A stretch of DNA of 64,000 bases from Maribellus maritimus (GTDB taxonomy: Bacteria; Bacteroidota; Bacteroidia; Bacteroidales; Prolixibacteraceae): assembly GCF_022267315.1 (NCBI RefSeq), contig NZ_JAIKLE010000004.1, forward strand, positions 62,001-126,000. The letters are read 5' to 3'. The translations under genes were made by a program, and so were the position numbers. The first letter of the stretch is position 1. Each line of letters opens with the position of its first letter. Below, piece after piece: positions 8,400 to 17,403 of this stretch. The notes under the pieces were generated by a model. The model did no database searches, was not told where the DNA came from, and saw nothing but the letters and a program-made list of their open reading frames with translations.

Positions 8400-9281
8400 A
8401 TGAAAAAGCTTGCGATTTTTATTTTGATGGTCGTTTTTTTTGCGTCATGTCACAACTATAAAGAGGATGCAGAGAAACTTTCCGTAACCATTGATAGTTT
8501 GCGTAGTGAATCGGAAATGAAAGATTCATCGATTGTCGGATTTTTAAATGATTTTAATGAAATCCAGGCCAATCTTGATACCATTAAAAAGATGGAAGAT
8601 TTGGTTACCGTTCAATCAGCGCAGGGACGCGAAATGTCGTCCCAACAAAAAGAGTTGATAATGGATGATATTGCTCTGATAAATAATTTATTACAGGAAA
8701 ATAAGGAGTTAACCGCCTCGCTGCAGAAGAAGTTGAATAATGCCAATTTTAGAGTTGGAAAGCTACAGGGAATGGTAACCGAATTTGAAAAAATGGTGAG
8801 TAATCTTCAAAGTCAGATTGATCAAAAAGATACCGAGATTTTGGCGCTGAATGAAGAAATTCAGAAGTTAAATTTTGATATCACTTCATTAAATCAAAAG
8901 ATTGAGATTATGGAAGATGAGAGTCAACAAAAAACAGAAAGAATTGAGTCACAGATATTGCAGTTAAATGAAGCTTATTACACCTATGGAAGTAAAAAGG
9001 AATTAGAAGAAAATGGCGTAATCGAGCGGGCAGGTGGTTTCCTGGGGCTTGGGAAAAACACTGATGTAAAAGAAGATTTTAATAAGGATTATTTTACAAA
9101 AATTGATATTCGGGAGTTTAAATATATTCCCTTGCTGGTAAAAAAAGCTGAAGTAGTTTCTGTTCATCCTGCCGGATCTTTTCATATTTCCGGAGAAGAA
9201 AAAGCAGACACTTTGTTTATTGATAACAGCGGAGAATTTTGGAAAGCTTCAAAGTATCTGGTGATTTTAACCAAACAATAA
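8400..9281 (+). CDS. Coiled-coil lipoprotein, function unknown
   Basis: I chose the ATG at 8400 because it gives a clean lipoprotein signal (MKKLAIFILMVVFFASC, lipobox Cys at residue 17); a longer start at 8349 would bury it. The protein has 293 residues. Residues about 25-200 are rich in heptad patterns (repeated Q/E/L/I with NEEIQKLNFDITSLNQKIE), so a long coiled coil anchored to the envelope is likely. The C-terminal about 90 residues look like a small globular domain (GGFLGLGKNTDV, VVSVHPAGSFHISG). I do not recognise a named family. It is monocistronic between two terminators. Confidence 0.75.
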   Translation: MKKLAIFILMVVFFASCHNYKEDAEKLSVTIDSLRSESEMKDSSIVGFLNDFNEIQANLDTIKKMEDLVTVQSAQGREMSSQQKELIMDDIALINNLLQENKELTASLQKKLNNANFRVGKLQGMVTEFEKMVSNLQSQIDQKDTEILALNEEIQKLNFDITSLNQKIEIMEDESQQKTERIESQILQLNEAYYTYGSKKELEENGVIERAGGFLGLGKNTDVKEDFNKDYFTKIDIREFKYIPLLVKKAEVVSVHPAGSFHISGEEKADTLFIDNSGEFWKASKYLVILTKQ

Positions 9282-9288
9282 AAGTAGA

Positions 9289-9336
9289 CAGCTGCCCTGA
9301 ATGGAAACTTAGTATATCTTCCATTCAGTACAGCTG
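9289..9336. terminator. Bidirectional terminator hairpin between convergent genes
   Basis: CAGCTG-CC-CTGAATGGAA (9289-9306) pairs with TTCCATTCAG-TA-CAGCTG (9319-9336): a 10-bp perfect stem, a 2x2 internal loop and a further 6-bp stem. It occupies nearly the whole gap between the convergent genes ending at 9281 and 9342. The T-tracts are poor, so rho-independent efficiency is uncertain. Confidence 0.65.
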
Positions 9337-9341
9337 ATTAT

Positions 9342-9815
9342 TTAGAAAATAAATCGCACGGAAATCGCAGCTTCATCGCCCCAGAACCCCTGATAACCAA
9401 TAAGGTTTATTCCCGGTTTCCAATCCAAACTAATATTAAACGGAATGGACTCGATATTGTATTCTATTCCAAGTATTCCGTCGATTCCAACAACAGTATA
9501 GTTGTCTGAGTCGTCAAACCAGTAGTCGTTTTTTGTTCCGTCCCAAAAGCCGATATGACCACCAAAACCGTAATACCAGTTCAATCTCGGAGTATCAAAT
9601 GCAATCGCGTGGATCTCGTACAAACCTGTTATATTAAAACCTTCCCAGCGACTGGCAAGAATTCCTTCCAGTGCAGCGTTGTCAGTTATAAAGTGTTTAA
9701 CTGTCAGTCCGTTCGACGGTCCGCCACGAATACCGATACCGGTACTGTAATCCTGTGCGTGTGCTGCAAATGCTACTGAAATCATTATTGCAATCGCTAA
9801 AAGTATTTTTTTCAT
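9342..9815 (-). CDS. Small outer-membrane beta-barrel-like protein
   Basis: I chose the ATG at 9815 (157 residues) because it starts a signal peptide (MKKILLAIAIMISVAFAAHAQ, cleavage after AHA). The mature part has alternating aromatic/hydrophobic strands (LNWYYGFGGHIGFW, FNISLDWKPGINLIGYQGFW) and ends in Phe (SVRFIF), which is typical of outer-membrane barrels. No named family is recognised. It is probably the last gene of a minus-strand run starting at rsmE or cydA. Confidence 0.65.
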   Translation of the reverse strand: MKKILLAIAIMISVAFAAHAQDYSTGIGIRGGPSNGLTVKHFITDNAALEGILASRWEGFNITGLYEIHAIAFDTPRLNWYYGFGGHIGFWDGTKNDYWFDDSDNYTVVGIDGILGIEYNIESIPFNISLDWKPGINLIGYQGFWGDEAAISVRFIF

Positions 9816-9861
9816 AATAATTGTTTTATATTTTGTTGATAACAGACAAATAAAAATCGGC

Positions 9862-10437
9862 TTAGTTGCAAACTTTTTCAAGTAACCAGGTCATGTTTTT
9901 TCCCAGCGTTTGTATTGTATTTAATCCCTCTTCATCCTTTAAAACATCACCTGGTTCCCGGCCAAAAGCAAAGTTCCAGTAGGATGAACCTGGTACAATC
10001 ATTTGATTTATAAGGAAGAAATTGTTTACCGACTCAAATGCATGCAATGCTCCTCCGCGGCGCACGGCAATTACCGCCGCGCCAACTTTTCTTTTTAATA
10101 AATGACCATTTGCCCTTGTTACATAGCCGGCAACATCAATAAGCGCTTTTATTTCGGGAGTGATATCGGCAAAATAAACGGGAGAGCCAATGATAATTCC
10201 GTCAGCTTCTGTCATTTTTTCGATGCAGTAATTCAGGTGGTCATTTTTTATATGGCATTTTCCGTCCTTAATTTCTTTGCATTTCAAACAAGCAGTACAA
10301 CCATGAACCGGTTTATTGCCCAGTTGAATCATTTCTGTTTCAACACTGTTTTCCTCAAGTACTTTAAATATTTCGTTGATTAAAAGTGCTGTGTTCCCTT
10401 TTTTTCTTGGACTTCCGTTAATTGCTACTACTTTCAT
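9862..10437 (-). CDS. Iron-sulfur flavoprotein / NADPH-dependent FMN reductase family
   Basis: 191 residues. The flavodoxin-like FMN loop is VAINGSPRKKGNTALL near the N-terminus, and GSPVYFADITPEIKALID matches the second FMN-contact region. A Cys motif (GCTACLKCK followed by a further Cys in GKCHI) matches the compact cluster site of archaeal-type iron-sulfur flavoproteins. Such proteins shuttle electrons from ferredoxin or NAD(P)H to FMN in the cytoplasm. The physiological partner is unknown. It lies on the same strand as its neighbours, with gaps of 79 and 46 bp. Confidence 0.8.
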   Translation of the reverse strand: MKVVAINGSPRKKGNTALLINEIFKVLEENSVETEMIQLGNKPVHGCTACLKCKEIKDGKCHIKNDHLNYCIEKMTEADGIIIGSPVYFADITPEIKALIDVAGYVTRANGHLLKRKVGAAVIAVRRGGALHAFESVNNFFLINQMIVPGSSYWNFAFGREPGDVLKDEEGLNTIQTLGKNMTWLLEKVCN

Positions 10438-10516
10438 TATTTAAAGTTAGGGTGTGATTATCTTGGAATAATCCTTACATAATCTTTTTATAATACAATA
10501 TTAGTGGTTTTTTATA

Positions 10517-11170
10517 TTATTGACCAAAAACATATGAGATAATGTTTGCACCCATTTTGAGTGCTTTTTCTCTTGTTTCGTAGGGATCGTTATGCACTGC
10601 TTCATCTTCCCAACCGTCGCCCAGGTCCGATTCATAAGTGTATAAACACACCATTCTGTCTTCGATAAACAATCCAAAAGCTTGTGGCCTTTTATTATCA
10701 TGCTCATGAATTTTGGGTAAACCTTCATTAAAATTATATTTCTGGTGAAAGATTGAGTGGGAGGGGGGAAGTTCTATAAACTCTTTATCCGGAAATACTT
10801 TTTTCATTTCGCGGCGGAAATATTCATCAATTCCGTAGTTGTCATCGCAATGCAAGAATCCGCCTCCTTCAAGGTAAATTCTCAGATTGATGGCTTCGCT
10901 TTGAGAAAAAATCACATTTCCGTGACCGGTCATCTCCACGTAGGGATAATTAAAAATCTCGGGACTCCCAATTTCAACTGTCGAGGGTTCGGGATTAATG
11001 TTTGTATTTAGATTTTGATTGCAGAATTCAATTAAATTAGGTAATGCAGTTGGATCGGAATACCAGTCACCTCCACCATTGTATTTTGCCAAAGCAATTT
11101 TTACTGCCTGATTTTGTCCCGAAGCAGAAAGAATAAAAACAACAAAAATAAAACTAAGAAAGTTTTTCAT
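10517..11170 (-). CDS. DUF4159 domain protein, exported
   Basis: I chose the ATG at 11170, giving 217 residues with signal peptide MKNFLSFIFVVFILSASGQ. The body matches the DUF4159 pattern: KIALAKYNGGGDWYSDP, PYVEMTGHGNVIFSQ, LEGGGFLHCDDNYGID and the tail ending in EKALKMGANIISYVFGQ. DUF4159 has a class-I glutamine-amidotransferase-like fold and occurs in gliding or envelope protein clusters of Bacteroidota; the role is unknown. It begins 46 bp after rsmE and is probably co-transcribed with it. Confidence 0.75.
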   Translation of the reverse strand: MKNFLSFIFVVFILSASGQNQAVKIALAKYNGGGDWYSDPTALPNLIEFCNQNLNTNINPEPSTVEIGSPEIFNYPYVEMTGHGNVIFSQSEAINLRIYLEGGGFLHCDDNYGIDEYFRREMKKVFPDKEFIELPPSHSIFHQKYNFNEGLPKIHEHDNKRPQAFGLFIEDRMVCLYTYESDLGDGWEDEAVHNDPYETREKALKMGANIISYVFGQ

Positions 11171-11215
11171 GGTTCTGTTTTTCCGAAAAATACAATTCAT
11201 TGTCAAATATAAAAA

Positions 11216-11917
11216 CTATTCGTTTGCCAGATTTACAATATGACAGGCTACCACGCCGGCTGTTTCAGTTCTCAAACGCGACTTTCCCAACGAAATTTCG
11301 TGAAAACCCTTACTTTTTGCAAAATTCACTTCTTCCTGACTAAAATCTCCTTCCGGTCCGATTAAAATTAACGCATCATGGTTTTTATGAATTATATTTT
11401 TCAGATGAGGTTTTTCCCCATCGTTACAATGTGCAATAAATTTGTTTTCAATAGTCGTATCTGAAGCCAGCTCTGTAAATGAAGTAATTTCATTTAGAAC
11501 AGGAAGATATGTTTTTACGGATTGTTTTATTGCCGAAACCAGTATTTTATTTAATCGGTCCGGCTTTATCACTTTTCGCTCTGAGTGTTCAGAAAGAATT
11601 GGCGTTATCTCGTCGATGCCTATTTCTGTTGCTTTTTCAAGAAACCATTCAAAGCGGTCGATGTTTTTTGTGGGAGCTATGGCAATGTGAAGTTTATAAT
11701 TCTTTTTTCCCAATTCTTTGGTGGCATTCAAAACAGAAATTTTGCAGCATTTGGGATTATCATCCTGGATTTCTCCTTCGTAAAATCCTCCTTTCCCGTC
11801 GATAATTTGGATTAAATCACCCTTTGAAAGACGCAGTACCCTGACTGCATGTTTTGACTCCGATTGATCGAGCGTTACCGTATTTCCTGAAATTTTGGGT
11901 ATATAAAAAAGTTGCAT
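11216..11917 (-). CDS. rsmE: 16S rRNA (uracil1498-N3)-methyltransferase
   Basis: 233 residues, the usual length. A PUA-like N-terminal domain (ESKHAVRVLRLSKGD) is followed by a SPOUT methyltransferase domain. Diagnostic stretches are EWFLEKATEIGIDEITP, LIGPEGDFSQEE and the knot region LGKSRLRTETAG. It modifies U1498 of 16S rRNA with S-adenosylmethionine. Confidence 0.93.
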   Translation of the reverse strand: MQLFYIPKISGNTVTLDQSESKHAVRVLRLSKGDLIQIIDGKGGFYEGEIQDDNPKCCKISVLNATKELGKKNYKLHIAIAPTKNIDRFEWFLEKATEIGIDEITPILSEHSERKVIKPDRLNKILVSAIKQSVKTYLPVLNEITSFTELASDTTIENKFIAHCNDGEKPHLKNIIHKNHDALILIGPEGDFSQEEVNFAKSKGFHEISLGKSRLRTETAGVVACHIVNLANE

Positions 11918-12010
11918 TTATTTAGCATTTTAAACCGTTCACAAAATTACACAATTATGGTTTGAACTTTAATAAAAGCAGAATAAACTATAAAAATCCC
12001 AACTGTATTT

Positions 12011-13024
12011 TTATATCGATTCGGAAGAAGATTGTTTATCAAACTTGAATGTTTTGTATAAATAAGCCATTGACGGCAGAATAATAAGTACTCCAACCAC
12101 AAGCGCAATGAGTAAATAAAATTGCACCTGTTCAGGAGCACTCGAGTTTTGAAGTGTAATATCATCGCCGCTACTAACTTTTACCAAAACAGGAAATTGT
12201 ATAGCAAACCAACCAGTTACAATCATGGTGGTTTGAAAACCCCCGATGATTCGAAGCATGTTGCGCTTATTTTTATTCAGGTTAATCCAAAGCAAAGGCA
12301 ATGCTATGGTTGCAAGCACTATACTTCCTAGACTCACAGGCGAGTGGTAAAATTCATAAAAAAGCGGATGTCCGCTAATTTCAGCTGCAATAAAAACCAT
12401 TGCTCCAACAATAACCAAAGCGATAATTAAACGTTTGGCAATGCGCGAGAAATAGCGGATATATTTTTCTTCTTTTAGCTCGCTAACTGTAAAGATTCCG
12501 GCCAGAAATGCAAAAAGCAAAACAAGAAATAAGCCCATACTCATTGAAAACCAGTTTAACCAGGGGTGCACGTATACTTTGTAGAAACCATCCTGGTAAT
12601 CGAGAGAGATGTTTCCGAGAATAACGCCACCCAATGTAACACCCAGGAAAAATGTGGTAAACAGACTTGAATACTGAAAGATTGTTGAATAAATGGCTTT
12701 GGGAGTAGCTTCGTCAATATCGTAATGGCGAAACGTAAATGCCGATCCACGCAGAATTATGCCCAATAAAACCAGCAAAACCGGGATGTGTAACGCAGTT
12801 AAAATGGTAGAATAAACAGGTGGAAAACCAACAAATAGAATTACCACTACCAAAATCAGCCAAACGTGGTTGGCTTCCCACACTGGCGCAATGGCTCGTG
12901 AAACAATCCCTGATGCTTTTCCTTTGGTGAGAAGTTCCAGAATTCCACCGCCAAAATCAGCTCCCCCCAGTAACACATACAACAACAGACTAATTACAAG
13001 AATGGAAAAGTTTATTTCGGTCAT
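12011..13024 (-). CDS. cydB: Cytochrome bd ubiquinol oxidase subunit II
   Basis: 337 residues with about eight hydrophobic helices and the family N-terminus LLLYVLLGGADFGGGILELL. It partners CydA in the high-affinity, microaerobic terminal oxidase. The ATG overlaps the cydA stop codon by 4 bp (13021-13024), so the two are translationally coupled. No cydX-like short gene was seen after it. Confidence 0.93.
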   Translation of the reverse strand: MTEINFSILVISLLLYVLLGGADFGGGILELLTKGKASGIVSRAIAPVWEANHVWLILVVVILFVGFPPVYSTILTALHIPVLLVLLGIILRGSAFTFRHYDIDEATPKAIYSTIFQYSSLFTTFFLGVTLGGVILGNISLDYQDGFYKVYVHPWLNWFSMSMGLFLVLLFAFLAGIFTVSELKEEKYIRYFSRIAKRLIIALVIVGAMVFIAAEISGHPLFYEFYHSPVSLGSIVLATIALPLLWINLNKNKRNMLRIIGGFQTTMIVTGWFAIQFPVLVKVSSGDDITLQNSSAPEQVQFYLLIALVVGVLIILPSMAYLYKTFKFDKQSSSESI

Positions 13025-14328
13025 TTGGATAAATATTTTGATTGTAATACTTTAATTTGACGGCTTAGAAGCCAGGTAACGATAAAACTAAGCAGAAGAT
13101 AAACTGCTGATATGGTATAGAACGTATATTGAATTCCCGGCATTGGAGTGAGCGAATCTTTGGTTTTCATAATTCCGTATATAATCCATGGTTGTCTGCC
13201 TACTTCGGTTACAATCCAGCCTGCTTCAATAGCAATAAAACCCAGAGGCGTTGCCAGGATCAATATTTTTAGCCACCATTTTTTTTCCTGCCAGTGTTTC
13301 CATTTGAATGAAGCAGCCCAGAAAATAAAAGCAATCAACATTAGAAACATCCCAATACCAACCATTAGCTGGAAAGAATAGTGTGTAATGGGAACCGGTG
13401 GCCACTCTTCTTCGGGAAACTCTTCAAGTCCTTTTACTTCTGCATTAAAATCGCCGTGAGCCAGGAAGCTCAAAAATCCGGGAAGCTTAATTGCATATTT
13501 TACTTCGCGTTTTTCAACATCGGGAATCCCGCCAATAATAAGCGGAGCTTTTTCCTGTGTTTCAAAGTGCGATTCAAAGGCAGCGAGTTTGGCAGGTTGA
13601 AGCTTCGCCACATTTTTTGCAGCCAAATCACCGCTGAGTGGCTGCAACACAGCTGCAACTGATGCAAATGCCAGCGCAATTGTAATGGCTTTGGCATGTA
13701 TCTCCAATTTGTTTTTTAAGTAAAGCATTGCATGAACACCAGCCACCGCAAAACCAGTAGCTGAAAATGCGGCAATGGTCATGTGGTGCGCCTGCGAAAA
13801 CCAGGCCTTATTAAACATTGCCTTTACCGGGTCAATATTTTCTGCCTGGCCGTTTACCCAATCGAAACCTGAGGGGGCGTTCATCCATGCGTTTGCGGAA
13901 ACAACAAAAATTCCTGAGAGAACACCTGCAATTCCTACAACCATTCCGGTATAAAGATGTACCCATTTATTTAGTCTTTTCCAGCCATAGAGGAAAAGTC
14001 CGAGCGCGATGGCTTCAAGGAAAAATGCTGTCCCTTCCCACGAAAAAGGCATCCCGAAAATGGGACCTGCATGCTCCATAAATGTGGGCCACAGCATACC
14101 CAATTCAAATGATAAAACGGTTCCTGAAACCGCTCCGACAGCAAAAAAAATGGCAACACCTTTTGCCCAGGCTTTTGCTAAATCAAGATATACCGGATTA
14201 TTCGTTCGTAGCCATTTCCATTCGGCCACAAACATAAACCACGGCATAACCATACCAATACAGGCGAAAATAATGTGAAATCCCAACGAAACCGCCATTT
14301 GCATGCGGGCGGCCATAAATGCATCCAT
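13021..14328 (-). CDS. cydA: Cytochrome bd ubiquinol oxidase subunit I
   Basis: 435 residues. Heme ligand candidate H18 lies in SLGFHIIFACIGM, the conserved GRQPW is present, and about nine membrane helices are visible. At 435 residues it is shorter than E. coli CydA (about 520), so it belongs to the short Q-loop type. It oxidises menaquinol or ubiquinol and reduces O2 without pumping protons. It is divergent from the RND efflux operon across a 345-bp gap that holds a strong inverted repeat (14382-14429). Confidence 0.93.
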   Translation of the reverse strand: MDAFMAARMQMAVSLGFHIIFACIGMVMPWFMFVAEWKWLRTNNPVYLDLAKAWAKGVAIFFAVGAVSGTVLSFELGMLWPTFMEHAGPIFGMPFSWEGTAFFLEAIALGLFLYGWKRLNKWVHLYTGMVVGIAGVLSGIFVVSANAWMNAPSGFDWVNGQAENIDPVKAMFNKAWFSQAHHMTIAAFSATGFAVAGVHAMLYLKNKLEIHAKAITIALAFASVAAVLQPLSGDLAAKNVAKLQPAKLAAFESHFETQEKAPLIIGGIPDVEKREVKYAIKLPGFLSFLAHGDFNAEVKGLEEFPEEEWPPVPITHYSFQLMVGIGMFLMLIAFIFWAASFKWKHWQEKKWWLKILILATPLGFIAIEAGWIVTEVGRQPWIIYGIMKTKDSLTPMPGIQYTFYTISAVYLLLSFIVTWLLSRQIKVLQSKYLSK

Positions 14329-14381
14329 ATCTGTTTTCAGTTTTGAACATTGTACTTAAATAATCATTTATTTCAACACGC

Positions 14382-14429
14382 AAAACAGGTTTCGGTTTGA
14401 TGGAATTTTACAAAACCGAAAACTGTTTT
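14382..14429. repeat. 17-bp inverted repeat in the cydA upstream region
   Basis: AAAACAGGTTTCGGTTT (14382-14398) and AAACCGAAAACTGTTTT (14413-14429) match at 16 of 17 positions, with a 14-nt spacer. It lies 54 bp upstream of the cydA start in the 345-bp divergent region. It could be an operator for a dimeric regulator or a leader hairpin of the cydAB mRNA. No good T-tract follows on the cydA strand. The rest of the gap (14430-14673) is AT-rich and shows no gene. Confidence 0.6.
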
Positions 14430-14673
14430 TGCAATCATTTGATGTGAAGGATTTTAATTCAATTGTTTTCAAATGATTTTATCGAAGGTGATATCCTGTT
14501 TCTTTTATCAATAAAAATTTTCCTTCATAAATGCTTGTCTTTTTTCTTAAATGAAAAACAAACTGTTTTTAACTTTTTCCCGCTGAAATCAGGGAAATGA
14601 TATATGAACCACCTTTTATTTTTCTTGTTAAATATTAATAGTTATTGTTTAGCAGTAGGTTAACAGTTTATGT

Positions 14674-16113
14674 ATGAGGAGAAGACATTTGACAAACTTA
14701 AAAAGTATGGTGTTTTTAAAAAGTGTTTCCGGCTTTTTAAAGTTGAGTTTGATAACAGCCATTACTGTTGGGATTTTTTCCTGTTCTCCAAAGACGGCCG
14801 AAGTATTGCTTCCTGTAGCACCACCAGATGATTTTTCTCGGTCGGGTGATTTCCCTGCTCCAGATAAATGGTGGCTTGCGTTCAATAATGAGCGTTTAAA
14901 TATTTTGGTTGACAGTGCACTTATCACAAACTTTTCACTAAATTCTGCCTGGCAAAGATTTCGGGCTTCACAAGCCATTTTAAAACGTGAATCATCTGCA
15001 TTGTTCCCGAATTTGAGCGGTTCAGCAGATGCAGAAGTCAACAACCGGCAGTCAGAATTTCAGCAGAGTCAAAGATTTCGTCTTGGGTTGTATTCTGAAT
15101 ATGAGATAGATTTATGGGGGCGAATTGGTGCAGGAATTGAGGCTCAGCAACTGAGAACCGAAGCTGCATTCGCTGATTATCAAACTTCGGCGCTTGTTAT
15201 TTCGGCTGAGATTGTTAGGGCATATTTTCAATTGCTGGAGGCAAACAACCAGCTGGAACTTGCAAAAGAGCAGGTTGAAATTAATGAAAAGATGCTCCGG
15301 CTGATAAAAGTTAGGTTTGGCAGTGGACAAGTAAGGAGTGTTGATATTTTGCGGCAGCTGCAGTTGCTTGAAGCTACCAGGGAGCAGCAGATTCATGCCG
15401 AATCGCGTGTGGAAGTTTTGGAACATCAACTTGCTGTTTTGCTTGGGAAAACTCCACAGGAAGCTCCGCTATATGAAGTTGAAGTTTTGCCGAAACTCCC
15501 TCCACTTCCTGAAACCGGAATTCCCTCTGAACTAATTGACAGGCGTCCCGACATACGTTCATCGTTTAAGGAGCTGTTGGCAGCCGACCGTGATTTGGCA
15601 ATGGCCATAAGTAATCGGTATCCGCGAATTACATTGTCTGCTTCGGTTTCAACAGCAGCGTATGATGTCGAGGATTTATTTCAGGACTGGGGGCGTTCAT
15701 TAGCCGGAAATCTTCTGGCACCTATTTTTCAGGGAAAAGAATTAAATGCTGAGGTTGATCGGGCAGAAGCATTAAAAAGACAACGTCTTTATGAATATGG
15801 TGAGACGATACTAAATGCTTTCAGAGAAGTCGAGGATGCCTTGATCCAGGAGGCCAAACAGGCTGAAAGCATCCAAAGTCTGGAGAAACAGGTTGAAATG
15901 ACAGTAAAAACCAACGAGCAACTTCGACTGGAATATTTGAATGGAATGAGTAATTACCTTGATGTACTTACCGCTTTGCATGATGAACAGCAACTCAGGC
16001 GTGACTTGTTGAGTGCGAAGCTTATGCTTATTGAATACCGGATTGCCCTGTATCGATCGCTTGCGGGTGGTTTTGAAACAGAAAGGCAGTTTGATGGTTT
16101 GCTTGACATTTAA
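14674..16113 (+). CDS. TolC-like outer-membrane efflux lipoprotein (NodT type)
   Basis: 479 residues from the ATG at 14674; the ATG at 14707 is an alternative that shortens the pre-lipobox segment. The signal ends in a lipobox (VGIFSC). The NodT-family start of the mature part ([21 protein letters not shown]) and long paired helices ([29 protein letters not shown]) are clear. It forms the outer-membrane channel of a tripartite pump. It is the first gene of a three-gene operon with the adaptor at 16129 and the RND pump at 17404. Confidence 0.9.
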   Translation: MRRRHLTNLKSMVFLKSVSGFLKLSLITAITVGIFSCSPKTAEVLLPVAPPDDFSRSGDFPAPDKWWLAFNNERLNILVDSALITNFSLNSAWQRFRASQAILKRESSALFPNLSGSADAEVNNRQSEFQQSQRFRLGLYSEYEIDLWGRIGAGIEAQQLRTEAAFADYQTSALVISAEIVRAYFQLLEANNQLELAKEQVEINEKMLRLIKVRFGSGQVRSVDILRQLQLLEATREQQIHAESRVEVLEHQLAVLLGKTPQEAPLYEVEVLPKLPPLPETGIPSELIDRRPDIRSSFKELLAADRDLAMAISNRYPRITLSASVSTAAYDVEDLFQDWGRSLAGNLLAPIFQGKELNAEVDRAEALKRQRLYEYGETILNAFREVEDALIQEAKQAESIQSLEKQVEMTVKTNEQLRLEYLNGMSNYLDVLTALHDEQQLRRDLLSAKLMLIEYRIALYRSLAGGFETERQFDGLLDI

Positions 16114-16128
16114 ACATGAATTTGATGT

Positions 16129-17403
16129 ATGACAAATAGTTCAAAAAGGTTAAATAAAAAAAACATGAATTGGAAGAAAACGCTTCTGATTAGTCTGGCA
16201 ATTTTAATTGTGGCAGCTGCGGTTACTTTTGTCATATTTAGGACGGAGCCAACAGCAAAAATTGGCGGAGCTACAAAAGAAACAGCGATGCTTGTCGATG
16301 TTGTGCGCGTAACCCGTGGAAATTATGAGCCTACGATTGTTACAACGGGTACAGTGGTTCCCTCTAAAGATATTTCTTTAAGTCCGCGAGTGAGTGGCGA
16401 GGTTGTCTATATTTCCGAGAATTTTACTCCCGGTGGTTTTGTGCGGAAAGGAGAAACTTTGCTCCAAATAGATCCTTCTGACTACAGAAATGCACTTCAG
16501 CTTCGCGAAAGTGAACTGTTACAAGCCGAAGCTGATTTAAATATTGAAATGGGGCGGCAAAATGTAGCTTTAAAAGATTATCAGTTACTTGAAAACGAAT
16601 TTGACCTAGAAGATAAATCACTGGTGCTTCGGGAACCTCAATTGAAAGCAGCAAGGTCAAAGGTAGCAGCAGGCAATGCCGCGGTAAATCAGACAAATCT
16701 CGATCTGCAACGCACAACTTTAAAGGCGCCTTTTAACGCACATATATTAAGCAGAAATGTAAATACCGGCTCACAGGTTTCTCCGGGGCAGGATTTAGGA
16801 CGTTTGGTTGGTCAGGATGTATATTGGATTGAAATTACAGTGCCGCTTGCCAGATTGAAGTGGCTTTCTTTTCCTGATTCCGAAACAAAAAAAGGAGCTT
16901 CGGTGAAAATTCGTCATCGTTCCTCTCAGGATGAAGAATGGCGGGAAGGAAATCTTTTTAAAATGATCGGTTCACTGGAAGGGCAGACAAGGATGGCCAG
17001 AATTCTTGCCGAAGTGGAAGATCCGCTTGCGACGGTAGCAGATACACTAAAAAAAACGCCACTGATTTTAGGGTCGTTTGTTGAAGCTGGTATCCGCGCT
17101 GATGAAATTAAAAATGTTTTCCGTTTAAGCCGCGATTACGTTAGGACAAACGAAACGGTTTGGGTGATGGTTAACGAAAAATTACAAATTCGCGACGTAG
17201 ATATTGTTTTTCAGGACGCAGAATATGCCTATGTCGTTTCAGGCTTAAATGATAACGAAAAAGTAGTTACCACTAATCTTTCAACGGTTACCGAAGGTGT
17301 AAGTTTACGTATTGAAAGTTCACATGCAGAAAAAACAGGCGAATCAAATTCCGAAGAAAGTGTTGCTGAATTTCTGAAAAAGAGTGAGGAAGGAGTAAAT
17401 TAG
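16129..17403 (+). CDS. RND efflux periplasmic adaptor (MFP)
   Basis: 424 residues; the ATG at 16165 (MNWKKTLL) is an alternative start directly before the membrane anchor. After one N-terminal helix come the barrel-sandwich hybrid halves (GTVVPSKDISLSPRVSGEVV and LKAPFNAHILSRNVNTGSQV) flanking a helical hairpin at about residues 120-195, then a beta-barrel and a membrane-proximal domain. It links the RND pump to the TolC-like channel. Its stop codon directly adjoins the start codon of the pump gene. Confidence 0.9.
   Translation: MTNSSKRLNKKNMNWKKTLLISLAILIVAAAVTFVIFRTEPTAKIGGATKETAMLVDVVRVTRGNYEPTIVTTGTVVPSKDISLSPRVSGEVVYISENFTPGGFVRKGETLLQIDPSDYRNALQLRESELLQAEADLNIEMGRQNVALKDYQLLENEFDLEDKSLVLREPQLKAARSKVAAGNAAVNQTNLDLQRTTLKAPFNAHILSRNVNTGSQVSPGQDLGRLVGQDVYWIEITVPLARLKWLSFPDSETKKGASVKIRHRSSQDEEWREGNLFKMIGSLEGQTRMARILAEVEDPLATVADTLKKTPLILGSFVEAGIRADEIKNVFRLSRDYVRTNETVWVMVNEKLQIRDVDIVFQDAEYAYVVSGLNDNEKVVTTNLSTVTEGVSLRIESSHAEKTGESNSEESVAEFLKKSEEGVN

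Noticed and set aside
14649-15044. 131-codon minus-strand frame at the start of the efflux operon
   Set aside because: Antisense to the TolC-like lipoprotein gene, which has a clear lipobox and family motifs.
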